Assembly (NCBI GenBank): GCA_033725935.1
Contig: MU867108.1
Coordinates: forward strand, 124,001 to 188,000
Source of the DNA: Cladorrhinum sp. PSN259
Taxonomy: Eukaryota; Ascomycota; Sordariomycetes; Sordariales; Podosporaceae
Length of the DNA stretch: 64,000 nt
Direction of reading: 5' to 3'
Shown: one piece after another, positions 42,601-54,234 of the stretch
Numbering within the stretch: the first letter of the stretch is position 1
Layout of the letters: each line of letters starts with the position of its first letter
Notes under the pieces: model-generated
What the model was told of the DNA's origin: nothing
What the model saw: only the letters and a program-made list of their open reading frames with translations
Databases searched by the model: none
Position numbers and translations under genes: made by a program

Positions 42601-45088
42601 ATGTCGAAGCCGTCCAAACGGGCGTCGATCTTTGGACGGATCTCTTCTCGACAAAGCAGCAGCACAGAGCAACCAGAACCCAGTGAAGCACCCCCACCAA
42701 CCTACACCGTTGAGGAGCCCAATGCTGCCACCGCCGCCGCCACCGACAACAACATCAACTTGGTCGCTGCATTCGAGAACCTCAAGCTGAGCAATGGCTC
42801 GCATCACCCCAACCCCGACAGATGTCTCGCGCATCTTAAACTCTTGTTCGCCATTCAATCAATGAAAGAAGACGTCGGATACACCGACGGTCTCTTTGGC
42901 ATTTGGGATTCCCGCGCGGGGCCTCTCGATAACCTCGCCCCGCCTGGAAGTCCCGGAAAAAAAGACAAGAAGGGGTCGATGGTCGAGGACGATGCGCGAA
43001 AGCAGGAACGAGACAAGATCTTTGCCAACTTGAGTCTCATCAGAGAGAAGAGATGGGCTTTGTTTGTGGCCAGAGCGGTTGATCGATATGAAACATGGTG
43101 GAAGAATCTTCCCGGGGAGCCACTGACCGAGAGGGATATGGAGACTCCCCATTCGGAGGCGTATGCTGGATTCCCCACCGGGGAGACACCAGCTGTTGGC
43201 TGGAGTGAGGAGAGCTTGCCACCTTTGGATATTCTCATGGTCTGGCACACGCACATGCTCAATCCCCGCGCTTATCTTGAGGATTCCATCCTCGCTGGAC
43301 ACAGAGCGATCTGGAAGACGGGTATGCCATGGAGCGTTGTGAACCAGGTGATCGACACAAACTTTGTTCACAACGTCTCGGACCACGCCAAAGCAGAATG
43401 GACCAAAGCATTTGGGCTACAGTGGAACAATGCGGATGACCCTCCCGTCAAAACCATCAAGTGTCCCCGTTGCTTCAAGATCAACACGGTTGCATGGACG
43501 ACATGCGGCATGCCCGAGGACTATATACCCTTGAAAGACGAGGATCTGGTGAAGGAGCTCATTGGTTACGGCTATGGAGATGGCAAACTTTTTCACTCTT
43601 GCTCCGAGTGTGGGATCATTATCCGTAGGGAACTTCTTTCGGTCGCCAAGTTTGCCGAAGACGTCAGAAGTCTTATCGGCCCGAAAAACCGTCCCATGCC
43701 AGGTACCATATTGGATCCTGTAACTGGAAAGCCTCAAAGCAGACCCGTTGGCGATGTTCTTTTGCCTCATACATTCCCCAATCAACTTCTCAGGAGCGGA
43801 TGCGACAACATCAGAAGCCACATGACGGGACTAATTACAAATACCAGGGCTGCCAACTCTGATCCCACCATGAAGGATGTCAAAGAAAAGATTGAGAAAG
43901 TCATCAAGAGTGGCCCCAATATCAAAGAGATCACTGGCAAAAAGTACACCCTGGACACCATCGCCAGGATTTCCATTCGAAAGATGATGTCTCGATACTG
44001 GGATAATTTTAGTCCTTTTGCTCTTGACCTCGCAGGCGCCGTCATGCGACAGGGAGTGTTCATCGAAAAGATGTACAATTTTGACTGGCTTCACAGCCCT
44101 TCGGCAAGAGAGACCATGAAGCGGCTCCTAAAGAAGTATGAGCGGTTCGTCTCTATCATGGCTTCGTGGTCGGACAAGATCGCGGTGCCTACTCTGGATA
44201 TTGACCTGGCGTGGCATACACATCAACTTAGTCCGGCCCACTATTACGCGTATACTCTAAAGAACATCGGGAAGTTTGTTGACCACGACGACAAGATTGA
44301 CGAGGGGACTCTTAATCAGCAGTTTGAGTGGACCAGCAAGCGGTATCAGGAGAGATATAACGAGGTGTACAGCGAGTGTACCTGTTGGTATTGTGAATGT
44401 GAGTTTTTCTGTTCCATCTCCTAACAACCCTCTCTCTCTCTGTGATGGCAAGTCCGCTAATATGTTTTCTCTAGCAATTCGAACGATCCACGTCTCATCA
44501 GTAGGCTCAGTTCTCGGGCTCTCGTCCCACCAAAAGATAGCGGATGACTTCCACACCTCGGGATGGGCTTCCTCGTGCTCACCCACAAACTCGGCGCACA
44601 TCTCTGCTCATAATTCCGTAAGGAAAAGCGGCGTAACGCCGCTCACAGCTGACTCCGCCGATGTGGCTTACCGCGTGCGGGTGCAGCTGGCTGCCTTGCA
44701 GAACAAGAGGCTGGACGTGGCATACGCTAAAGTTTGTGCCAGAGCGGCAAAGAAAGGGAGGAAACCTCCTGAGAAGGAGATGTATTATGATCATTGGGGG
44801 TTTGGGATTCCTTATGCGTATCCATACATGTATGCGGTCTGGTGGACGCCGGGGTTGTATTACGGGTATCCGCCTATGGCTATGACTGCTTGTGGTGGGG
44901 GTTGGGGAAGTTGTGCTGCGGGGACTTGTGGAGGGGGCGTTGCAAGTGGTGCTTGTGGTGGTGCTGGGGGTTGTGGCGGGACTGGATCTGGGGGAGGAGG
45001 GGTTGGTGGATGTGGTGGCGGAGGAGGAGGTGGTGGTGATGGTGGAGGATGTGGTGGCGGTGGTGGGTGTGGGGGTTGTGGTGGATGA
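42601..45088 (+). CDS. Glycine-rich domain-containing protein (GRDP/DUF1399 type)
   Basis: There are two exons, 42601-44398 and 44475-45088 (intron 76 nt, GTGAGT to TCTCTAG); 803 aa. The start is the ATG at 42601 (MSKPSKRAS). Two copies of the DUF1399 signature WHTHxLxP are seen: near residues 213 (VWHTHMLNPRAY) and 537 (AWHTHQLSPAHY). A probable zinc site lies between them: CPRC near 287 and CSEC near 333. The C-terminal 70 residues are an extreme Gly/Cys run (GGCGGGG-type). GRDPs are known in plants (stress and hormone signalling) and are widespread but unstudied in fungi. N-terminal 50 residues are disordered. It lies downstream of the NLR-like gene, same strand. The family is clear; the role is not. 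Confidence 0.85.
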
Positions 45089-45349
45089 AGGTGTAAAGAT
45101 TGGTAGTCGAGGGAGAAGGTGATTTGTGTTTGGGATATATACCAGGTGTTTGGGTTGTTGGGTTATGTTTGGTCTTTAGTCATAGCCGGCGTGCGTTTTA
45201 CGAATTTCATTGCCTGATTTTACTTTGCTGGGTTTCAGTATTGCTGCCTTTCCTGGGCCATCCTGCACTGTCAACCCGTATCATCCCGCATCATGAAGAA
45301 TCAACGCCTCCCTCAATTCTTCCGTAGGTAAATTACCAGAATACATACA

Positions 45350-46582
45350 TTATTTACCTCCCCAATCCCCACCCAACCCCAAAACCTCCTGCCCCTTCAA
45401 GAAAACCTCTGCGTTCTCCTCACCCATCCACTGTCCGATCGTACTATCGATTCCTTCCTCGGTATCGAACCCCCTCCCCCCAGCAACAAACACTGCTTTT
45501 CCGTTCAGATTCGAATCCGCGGCACACTGCAGAATAAATTTCGCCACGTCCGCAGGCGTATTCATTGGCATTTTTTCTTTCTCCCAGGCGGTTTTTACGC
45601 CTGACAGTAATTGCGTGTCCGTCGCCCAGGGACAGATTGCGTTTACGCGGACGGAGTAGTGGTGCGGGGCGTACGATCTGAGAGCGCGGGTGAGGCCGAC
45701 GACGCCGTGTTTGGAGGAAGAGTAGGCGAAGAGGGAAGGGGCGGGTGTGATTCCGGCGATTGAGGAGGTTAGGGTTATTGATTTTTGGAAGTTAGGGAAT
45801 GGGGAGGGGGTGCTGGAGAGGTAGGCTAGACGGATTGAATTTACGTTGTTAGTTGGGTTGTTGCCCTTTGATATCCGAGAGATGTTGATAAGGGGAATAG
45901 GGGGTAAGATAAAAAGGGAAATGAAAGGAGCAGAAAAAAAGGGAATGAAAATGACGAGAAAGTAGCTCTAAAAAGAAGAAGGCGAACAAGGCGAAAAGGG
46001 GCGTAGGGAAGAGAAGCAGACAGGAAATTTAGTAAACAAAAGGAGAAAAAAGAACATACCGAGAGCAATCCTCGAGAACAAAACAACAGAAGTCAAATTA
46101 ATCTCGATATTGGTTTTCAGAGGCACAGGCTCGTTCCGAACGGTTTCGAGGTTCAGCTTCGCCGGCTCAAACCACCCCGCCGGCTCTGCCACGCCCACGC
46201 ACTGGATTGCCATGTCGATGTTTTTGTGGGCTGATAAAGCGTCGTCGAAAAGGGCGAGCTGTTGGTCATGGTTGCGGACGTCTACCTGGCGGAAGGAGAC
46301 TGAGCCACCCGTTGACGAGTTGGAGGATGTGAGAGAGGTGGCGAGTGCTTGCCCCTTTTCGGCGTCCCAGTCGCCCAAGAAGACGTGGGCCCCTTTTTGG
46401 TGGAGGAGGGTTACGGTTGCTGCTCCTATGCCTTGGGCGCCGCCTGGAAACAAACTGTATTAGCAACTGTAACCACAAATTCGGCATAAGATGTGCTAGT
46501 AAAGGGGCATACCCGTGAGGACAACAACCTTCCCTTTCAGGTTCTGGTTGACGAGTGACTCGGAAAAGATGATTTCGGACAT
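45350..46582 (-). CDS. Short-chain dehydrogenase/reductase
   Basis: Three exons on the minus strand: 46513-46582, 46060-46443 and 45350-45825; 930 nt, 309 aa. All phases fit. The Rossmann fold starts at VVVLTGGAQGIGAA (the TGxxxGxG cofactor motif), then GDWDAEKG near the end of beta-2 (an Asp, hinting at NAD rather than NADP). IDMAIQCVGV replaces the NNAG motif. The catalytic Ser lies in TLTSSIAG and the YxxxK in FAYSSSKHG. Secondary features such as the C-terminal QEVLGLGGDWGGK tail resemble fungal 15-hydroxyprostaglandin-dehydrogenase-like SDRs. The second intron (234 nt) is longer than most here. The gene is divergent from the MFS gene (661 bp), which suggests a joint pathway. Confidence 0.85.
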
Positions 46583-47243
46583 GACGGTCTGCTGACTTGG
46601 AGAGTTCAGTTGGAATTGTTTGCTTAGTTCAGCTCACCTGAAATGGGCGAGAATGCACTCTTTTGCATGACAAGGGGTAGGTTCCCCGACATCGCTTGAC
46701 TTTCTCCGCAATATATTTCTCCCCGCACAACCCGGACAAGCCATGCCGAGGCCACGAAACCTGGGGTAGCCAAGCCATCGTCAACTTGATTGGCGTCATG
46801 CACGTCAATTAGTGTCAAGCCCGTCTCTTGCTTGGCAAATAACATGTGGGACTATCCGGGTTGTTGGGTCTCAGGCTGCTGGAGTTTGTCGGTGTGGTGG
46901 TCCACTGACCATGCACACCTCACTACGGCATCCAGATTAATATCCTACGCTAGGATGGACATCCTTGAAAGTCTTGTTTGACAGGTTTGACAGGCCCAAC
47001 CACCTGGAAACACGCTGTGCCCCCCGCATCCATGCTCGGATAGCAAGTGCCGACAGCTACTCCAACGAGAATGCGGAGATGCGGAGAAGAACGTTACCAC
47101 AAGTTACCTTACCCAAACTGAGGGACCGTGTGGTTCGTGAAGATCTGTGCACAAGGGGATATATCTATAAGGTGGAATCCTATCAAAATGATCTGAAGGA
47201 GAAGAGGTTCCAGACCCTTCAGTCTCTATATCGACAGATCAAC
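46583..47243. promoter_or_regulatory. Divergent promoter region of SDR and MFS genes
   Basis: This 661 bp lies between the ATGs of the SDR (minus) and the transporter (plus). No binding site can be named. Confidence 0.35.
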
Positions 47244-48925
47244 ATGCCTCTCGGTATCATCGAAGACACCAAGCTCGAGCATATCCCCGGCACCTCACCT
47301 CTCAATGAACTCGGGAGACAAGATGTCGAGGTTGTTGGTGTTCCACTAGACATCCTGAAACGGGATAAAACCGGGCAGATCATTCTCGTTCCTCAACCAT
47401 CAGACTCTCCGAATGATCCCTTAAACTGGCCGAGATGGAAAAAGGAAATGTTTACAGTGGCCATTGCCTATGGCTGCGGTGCTGTGGGAGGTACGTACAA
47501 GACTTGTGATCTCCTATTAACTTAAGCTGTTTGCTGACTTCAACTGTAACAGCCGTCGGCCCCCTTCCCACGCCAGCCATTGCGCCCCTGGCTGAACAAT
47601 GGGGGGTTCCTCTCCAAAGATTCACTCTTGGTTGCCAGGGCTCTTGCATCGCCGCCATTGCTGTCGGTTCACTCCTCTGCAACACTCTGGCAGTCAAGAT
47701 CGGAAAACGCCCCATCTACATTGCTACTTCAATCGGTTTGATGGTATCCTGCTTCTGGGCCGCCGAGGCCAAGTCTTTTGGCTCTCTTGCCGCTGCCCGC
47801 GCCGTCCAAGGCTTCTGCATGGCACCGATGGAAGCCCTCGTCCCAGCGAGCATCGGCGACATCTGGTTCCTCCACGAAAGAGGATTCCGCAACGCAATAT
47901 TCAACCTTGGCGTCCTGGGCGGAATCAACCTCGCCAGTCCAATCGCAGGTGCCATCATCGAGTACGGTTCCTTCAAGATCGCCTTCCACGCCATGGGCGC
48001 CGCCTTTGCCGTCCAACTCCTTCTTACTATCCTCTTCATGCCCGAATCCGCCTTCCACCGGCAGGATGCCCTCCGAAACCTCAACTCGGGCATAGCTGCC
48101 GAGGAAAAGACGCAGGTCGAGCACAACGAAGTCGAGCTCTCCCAAAGGAGCAGCAGCCTCCATCACCAAGACACCACCGTCCCGACATCCTTCCTCCGCT
48201 CACTCTTGCCCTACGACGGATACTGGGACAAGACCTCCTTCTGGCGCACCTTGATCCTCCCTTTCACTTTACTCAGCTCCCCAATGGTATCCTGGGCCAC
48301 CCTCCTCTTCACGACCTGCATCTCCTGGCTGGTCCTCATCTCCATTACCCTCTCACAAATCTTCTCCGCCCCTCCTTACAACTTCTCGGTCGCCTCGGTG
48401 GGGGCATCCAACCTCTCCTCTTTCGTGGCTACCCTGATCGGCACCGCCGTCGCAGGCCCCTTGATCGACGGCGTAGCGCGATACATGTCCAAACGCAACA
48501 ACGGCATCTTTGAAGCAGAGTTCCGCCTCCCCATCATGGTCACTTACCTCATAACCGCCGCCGGGTTCTTTGCGTGGGGACAGTCGCTTTACAACCAGGA
48601 CCCGTGGGCGGTTCCGATCGTAGTGTGCATGGGGCTCATCAACCTCGGCGTCCAGCTTGGGACCTCAAGCGTCGTCACGTACGTGACGGACTGCCACAGG
48701 GAGGAATCAGCCGAAGCCTTCGCGGTCATGAACTTTGTGAAAAACATGTTTGCGTTCGGGCTGACGTTTTACTGCAACGACTGGATCGCGGTGCAAGGGG
48801 TCAGGAATTGTTTCTTCGTCATTGGGGGCATCACGGTGGGCGTCACGCTGCTGACCGTGCCCATGTACGTGTATGGGAAGAAGGCTAGGAGTTGGACGGC
48901 TAGGATGAAGGGGAAGAAGGAATGA
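47244..48925 (+). CDS. Major facilitator superfamily transporter
   Basis: Two exons, 47244-47490 and 47553-48925 (intron 62 nt, GTACGT to TAACAG); 539 aa. The start is the ATG at 47244 (MPLGIIEDTKLEH); the frame is open further up, but the leader has no family match. The leader contains NDPLNWPRWKKE, the standard entry to TM1 in fungal DHA1-type transporters. About 12 hydrophobic helices can be counted. Motif A appears as VKIGKRPIY after TM2, and RAVQGF marks TM4. A charged central loop (VEHNEVELSQRSSS) separates the two halves. Such proteins export drugs or metabolites or import organic solutes by proton antiport or symport. The substrate is unknown; the divergent SDR may act on it. Confidence 0.85.
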
Positions 48926-50908
48926 GTTCAGAGTTTGAGAGTGGCGGTTGATGGTGTAGCTACCTAGCTGGTGGTGGTGGTGGTGGTGGATGAGTGGATT
49001 TGAGACCAGGGGCATTGTTTGTTTACATGGAACGTGTTTTTTGAGTTGGTAATGTTAAAGGGGTCATGGACGTGCTTTTCATGCGAGACCTTACAATTAA
49101 TAAAACTAAATCAATTTTTAATTGAAAACTTTCAATGGTTCATTGGTGGCTCACTCATAAAATAATCGCCGCGACGTTTGGCCAAAGGCACGAATCTGGA
49201 CCGGACCTGAGAGAGGAATCACATTGTGTAGATCGACATCTCATGCGTAAATAGAGCTAGGAAACGCATTGACCGGAGTTAAACAGGCCCGGAAATATTG
49301 AAGAGGTAAATTTAAGGAGTAAACTAGGGGTGTATTAAAGCTTGCAGGTGTTGTCTGATACTGTTAATTTCACCCTGTATCTCGTATTATTTTCCACAAT
49401 ACTTTGGTGGTGATTTGACGCAGTTGATTCCTCCAACCAACGTGTCTGGTTTCGCACCCCGATCAGTTTCGGGAATGAGAACAACAAGGAATGGTGCGAA
49501 ATGCCGGATGGGGTGGAGTAGATCCAGGGGTATTGTTTACACTACACGGGAGGCTCCGAGCATTGAGTGCGCCACTAATGACTTCAGCTACTCTCAGGGT
49601 CAAATGGCTCTGGTAATTATTCTATTTCAATTGCCGGGCAGCGCTGACTAACTTCTGATTGGTTTTCCTTTCCCCAGCGCGGCCTGGGTCCCCGGGAGTT
49701 GAGAATGGTCCTTCACCGTTCCGAACGGTCAAGAACAGGCGGGGGCCTTCCCTGCGATAGCGTTTCCATAGAATCAGCGAGCCGCAGCCTTATGTCGAGA
49801 TTGTCCGGAGAATAACCAAGTTGGGTAGCTTGATCTCAGATGAAACAACGGTGCTATGCACGCTAAAACACCACAGCAGAAACTGCAGCCAGTCATGCTT
49901 GTGTATACAAAAAGCCACGTAAACACACCAATCTATACCAATCATCACCGAAACTCCTTGTTGATCATCATCTCTCGTCTGGACTGATGGGCTGATCTAC
50001 CCGACCGGAATCGGTAAGTCGGCGAGCTCGTGCTTCTTTTGCGTCATTCACCCTGCTTCGAAGGATTCGGTGGCTTGCGTTGAAGCTATCATGTTTGAGA
50101 GTGATCCCCTCACCGCCAGATCCGCCCTGCCGGAACCTCTTTTCCCTGCGGCATGCAGTAGCAGTCGGGTTTCGGTATGATGGAGATGTGATAGGGTGTT
50201 TTTCGGCTAGCAAAAAGAAGAAAGCCCACATGCAATTCACCGACACGTTACCACTCAGTTGGGTCCAACACACATTGCGCTAGCGCGACGAACTCTGTCG
50301 TGCCGCTCCGTTGATTGTCATGATTGGATGGCGGAAGGGGCCTCCGCCTTCCCCTGCACGTTATCACGTCTTGGCTGGATGGGTGATTCCGCTGTCCCCG
50401 TGCCCTCCAACATTGACAGGGGTATTTATCATGGTTAGGATTCTGGTTGCCTTTGTCTGTTGGAGGGGAAATGGTGCATAACTGAGGCTCAGAAATTGCG
50501 AACCACGGGAGAGCGGCCGCACACTGACCCAGCGGAGTGGTCCCAGTGGCGTGGTTCTTCACCCGCATGTGCATTGACCCAATCTGTCGGGACAAGTCTG
50601 CAGTGATTCATCTACTTTTCACCATGGGGATGATCGGAACCGGTGTGCTGGGTCAGGCAGTCGCACAAGGGCGTTGCCTGTTGGGTCTTGCCCTGTAATA
50701 TTCGCATCTGTAAATTAAGTGTGAGAGAATCCGGTAACATCCCTTCGCCAGACCCAAGCTGTCGGGTCGGGCTGAGAAGCCAATTGAAGCATTTCTTTGC
50801 CGGTGGGCGGCTTATTTATATTGTCTCCTCTTCCCCCCTTCGGGCTCTCCCTTTTATTCCAGTCTCCATCACCCATCATCATACATTGTCTCCACTTTGC
50901 GTCTCAAC
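48926..50908. other. Intergenic region
   Basis: The stretch of about 2 kb begins with a short GGT microsatellite (48971-48987). No gene, RNA or repeat was recognised in the rest. Confidence 0.4.
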
Positions 50909-51879
50909 ATGGCTGCCTTTGACCCCATCGAGTTTGCTGGCATTTCACCCAGCCGTGAAGTACCTATTCCTCGACAAAACAGATCGGCATCAAATAGTTC
51001 GACATCCTCCTCTATCTCTCTTGAGTCCGGTTCCATAGACCACAGGATGTATGTCACATTGTCTCTTTGTCCTCCTCCTGAAGCCCTACTCACATCTCAA
51101 ATCCAGACTTCTTTCATCCCCAACCATGCTATCCCAACCCTCACTATCTTCCTCATTCATCCTTATGACACTCGAGCCTGAAGACATGGTCTACGATCTC
51201 GAGAGATCCGCCTTCACGCAATCCATTGTCGTCCAACGAGACGCACCAACCCCTCTCGATCGCTTCACAACCACCCACGAACGTCACGAGCGGTTAGCCT
51301 TGGCCCTCCAAGCAGTCAGGAAGACTCGACCAACACACCGGCGACACCCACCGCACGAGTACACCAAGCCGAACTTCACAAACAACATCAACATCAATCG
51401 ATACCTGACCGACACCGCCAACCAACGACACGAACTGCTAGCCTACATGCTCGAACAACACCAAGCATCCTCAAATAACCAACAGCCTGAGCAACCCGAA
51501 AGCGTCAAGTCTCTGGGCAGCTCATCAATCGCCCTCAGCGACGTCAACATGAGTCCTGATACCGATACCGATACAAATAATGATGATAATGCCACAAAGA
51601 AGAGAAATCCCGATCAAGAGCTAGAGGAGCTAAAAAAAACACTGTAAGTTCCACTTGATTTTTTTGGGTTTCACCTAATTACATCATGTTTGATCCTTGT
51701 TGAAGACTTCTCTCATATTAAATCAAGTTGCTTGGTTGCAAGCATGCACGTGGTGAACGCTATTTTATTCCGTTACTGACATTCTGGTGATTAGGGCGGA
51801 AATGAAGAGACGAAGAAACGGGGAGGGAAGAGCGAGGGTGTATAAGGCGCCGCTCGCAAGGAAGAGGAAGCCTGAATAG
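50909..51879 (+). CDS. Small basic hypothetical protein (253 aa)
   Basis: Three exons are inferred: 50909-51048, 51107-51643 and 51795-51879; 762 nt, in phase. The introns have GTATGT/CCAG and GTAAGT/TTAG ends. Residues 1-45 are Ser-rich (SNSSTSSSISLESGS). The middle is polar: HERHERLALALQ, repeated TxxNxR, Gln and Asp/Thr-rich runs (SPDTDTDTNNDD). The C-terminus is very basic (KKTLAEMKRRRNGEGRARV, then RKRKPE), with several possible nuclear localisation signals and a short coiled coil (QELEELKKTL). No domain was recognised. A nuclear regulatory role is plausible only. Confidence 0.6.
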
Positions 51880-52115
51880 AGCCAAAGGGGGGTTTGAGAG
51901 CTAAGGATACAAGATTGTCTCAAGGGAGTACATAATAAGACCGGGGATTTTGGTCATATAATAATGACTGTAAAGTATACCAAACATGTACATGTAATAA
52001 CACTATCGCTAAACATGTATCTTTTCGTGATGATTGAGCTTGTGTCTGATTGGGCTTGCTACATTGTATCTAGTTATATATGGGAACTTGAGGTGGCGAG
52101 TCGCTGCCTTCGCCC

Positions 52116-52689
52116 TCACTCCATGGCCTCAAAAGTCTCCTCGACCCCCTGGACTCCCGTGAACCAGCAGACACGGTCCTTCGTGAAGAGCTCCTGGCGT
52201 GGTCGGAGTCTGGTCTCATGCAACGAGAAGTCGTCGACAGTGCCAATGCGTAGGATGCTCACGCCAGGGAAGCGCTCGCCGACACGGTACATGAGCGTAC
52301 CGCAGTCTTGGCAGAAGTAGTTGGTCATGGCCTTGCCCGAAGCTATCGTCTGGGATTGGCCAAACGTCTTGAGACGGTCTTTTCCGCGCGCGTGCTCAAA
52401 GTGCGAGTCCTTGACGGTGAAATTGCTGGCGAACATGGACGCGGTGATCTTGCGGCAGTCGGGGCAGTTGCAGACGAAGGTGTTGACGACGCCGTCGAGC
52501 GACTATTTGTGAGATGATGCACGTCAGCTTCGATATTCGGTTGGGCTAGATCGTTGGACTCACTACAATGAGCTGCACGGTGCCACAGTAGCAGGTGGCT
52601 GTCGCCTTGCCGTCCTTGGACCAACCGTCTCGGGCGAGGCCGGCAAGCGGAACATGGGGCTTGGACTGGTCAGCGGTACCGGAAGCCAT
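52116..52689 (-). CDS. GFA (glutathione-dependent formaldehyde-activating)/CENP-V family protein
   Basis: Two exons, 52564-52689 and 52116-52502; 513 nt, 170 aa. The start is the ATG at 52689. The zinc-binding pattern of GFA proteins is complete: CYC (33, 35), CNCPDC (53, 55, 58), and CQDC (106, 109). GTVQL follows the first Cys pair and MTNYFCQDCG is the usual centre. Length agrees with the family (about 130-180 aa). GFA proteins bind glutathione adducts; one bacterial member forms S-hydroxymethylglutathione from formaldehyde, but most fungal members are uncharacterised. It is a cytosolic protein with no signal peptide. Confidence 0.88.
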
Positions 52690-53646
52690 CGACTCTCGTG
52701 TCGCTGGATCGGTATGTATTGTTTTCCTTGCGAATGCCAGTGTGGTGTGGGTACGACGACAACAAACGTGAACTGAACAGCCCAGAATGATTCAAGCGTA
52801 GAAGAACGAGGAGGAGGAAAGACGCGCACTGCCGAGCCGCTTGGCTGTACTTACAGTGCGACCTGGATTCGAGGCTTCAGTCGATGATGCCCAGGTAGCG
52901 GTTGAAGCTTGTTGGAGTTTTAGTGTTTGGTGGGTGGAAGAGGGAAACTATGTACCCAAACACACAGTGCTGGGATAACTTTGGCCCCGCGCTGAGTAAA
53001 GGTTATTAGTCATCCAAGTCATGGATATAATAGCGAGTGGTGCTTTCTAAGTCCTAACTCCGGCTGGGGTTCTTGCAGGACGGACTTACGACATGGGGAA
53101 ATGATGATCCACAGCTTCCATCTTCGAATCGAGTCTGCTGCAAAGCCCCCGCATGCTGCCCAGAAACTGCTATATGTGGATCCCAGAATTAGGCCCGGGT
53201 CTTGCTCAGGCAAATCAGCTCCAGCTCACCCCAGCTCAGGCTTGCGAACGAAAAAAGGAAATTCGTTTTTTTTCTTCTAAAGCCTGATCACTAATATCAA
53301 CAACCAATAAGCTCTGCCACAAGAACAGTTCTACCCACCCCTGGACTATCCGCCCCTTATGGGACGCTTTTTTGGATGAAAGTGCCAGTGAATTAATTCG
53401 CTTGTTCACAGATTAATAGAAAGGAGAAGCAAAGATCCTTGCAAGGTGGTTTTTATTGGTATGATAATTGCTAGCAACTTTTAAACGAGTGTGATGGTGA
53501 GATATGAAAAGAACGCAACAGAAATATCAATCGATCAGCAAAGAAAAACAAAGAAGAAAAAAAGAATTTCCCCCCCTTCTCCCACCATTCAGATATTCTG
53601 AAAAACGGTCGAGTTCCGGTTCGGCAGATTCAGAGCAAAAAGCCGC
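52690..53646. other. Intergenic region
   Basis: It holds one copy of a dispersed repeat (53203-53265); the rest contains no recognised gene. Confidence 0.35.
53203..53265. repeat. Dispersed repeat, copy 2
   Basis: It matches 9221-9284 in the same orientation at about 80% by eye; see copy 1. Confidence 0.5.
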
Positions 53647-54234
53647 TTACGGCAACTGGTTGGTGATGTCGAGGCGGTAAAAGTTCTGGTCGAGAACGGC
53701 AACTGCGCCGGTAGAAGCCTGAATGCGAAGACGCCCCTCGAACTTGTATTCCACAATCTGCTCGACGGTCTGGGTGTTGGTGTTGACGACGCGGTCAATG
53801 TACGTCCAGGGCGTCGGTCCGCCCACGGTTGAGATGCTGTTCTCAAAGGTTGTCCGGCCGGTGGGATTGGGGAACACATGGTTTCTCCAGATGAAACCGG
53901 TTGCCCCACCGCCCGAGAACCATGTGCCTGTGGAGTTGATGCTGGCGGTTACGCCCCTGAAGCCGACGGGCTGGCGGACTCTGAATGTGAGGCTGCAGTC
54001 AACTTCACGCGGGGCGCCCGGGGCCGCGGGGGAAACAGCAGCGGTGAAGCGGGTGAACCTGGCGGTCACAACCTCATTGTCGTTGCTGTACGCAACGTTG
54101 ACGGTGCCAGCAGGGCAGCCTTGACCGGTAATCTGGGGCGCCTCGCCTGTGAACTTGGCACGGGGAGCCCGAGCAGAAAGGGGGTTGGCGAGGGCGGTGG
54201 CCGAAAGAAGGGCGGTAATGATGGTGAACTTCAT
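53647..54234 (-). CDS. Secreted DUF4360-like protein
   Basis: This single-exon gene encodes 195 aa from the ATG at 54234. Residues 1-16 (MKFTIITALLSATALA) are a signal peptide, followed by an RAPRAKF pro-segment. The mature part shows the DUF4360 pattern: PQITGQGCPAGTVNVAYSND, a REVDCSLTFRVRQPVGF strand pair, and a long beta region. Two Cys (CPAG, DCSL) probably form a disulfide. DUF4360 proteins are small, secreted and frequent in filamentous fungi; no activity is known. A TATA box is at 54348-54355, 114 bp upstream. No introns are seen. A fungal effector-like or surface role is speculation. Confidence 0.8.
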   Translation of the reverse strand: MKFTIITALLSATALANPLSARAPRAKFTGEAPQITGQGCPAGTVNVAYSNDNEVVTARFTRFTAAVSPAAPGAPREVDCSLTFRVRQPVGFRGVTASINSTGTWFSGGGATGFIWRNHVFPNPTGRTTFENSISTVGGPTPWTYIDRVVNTNTQTVEQIVEYKFEGRLRIQASTGAVAVLDQNFYRLDITNQLP

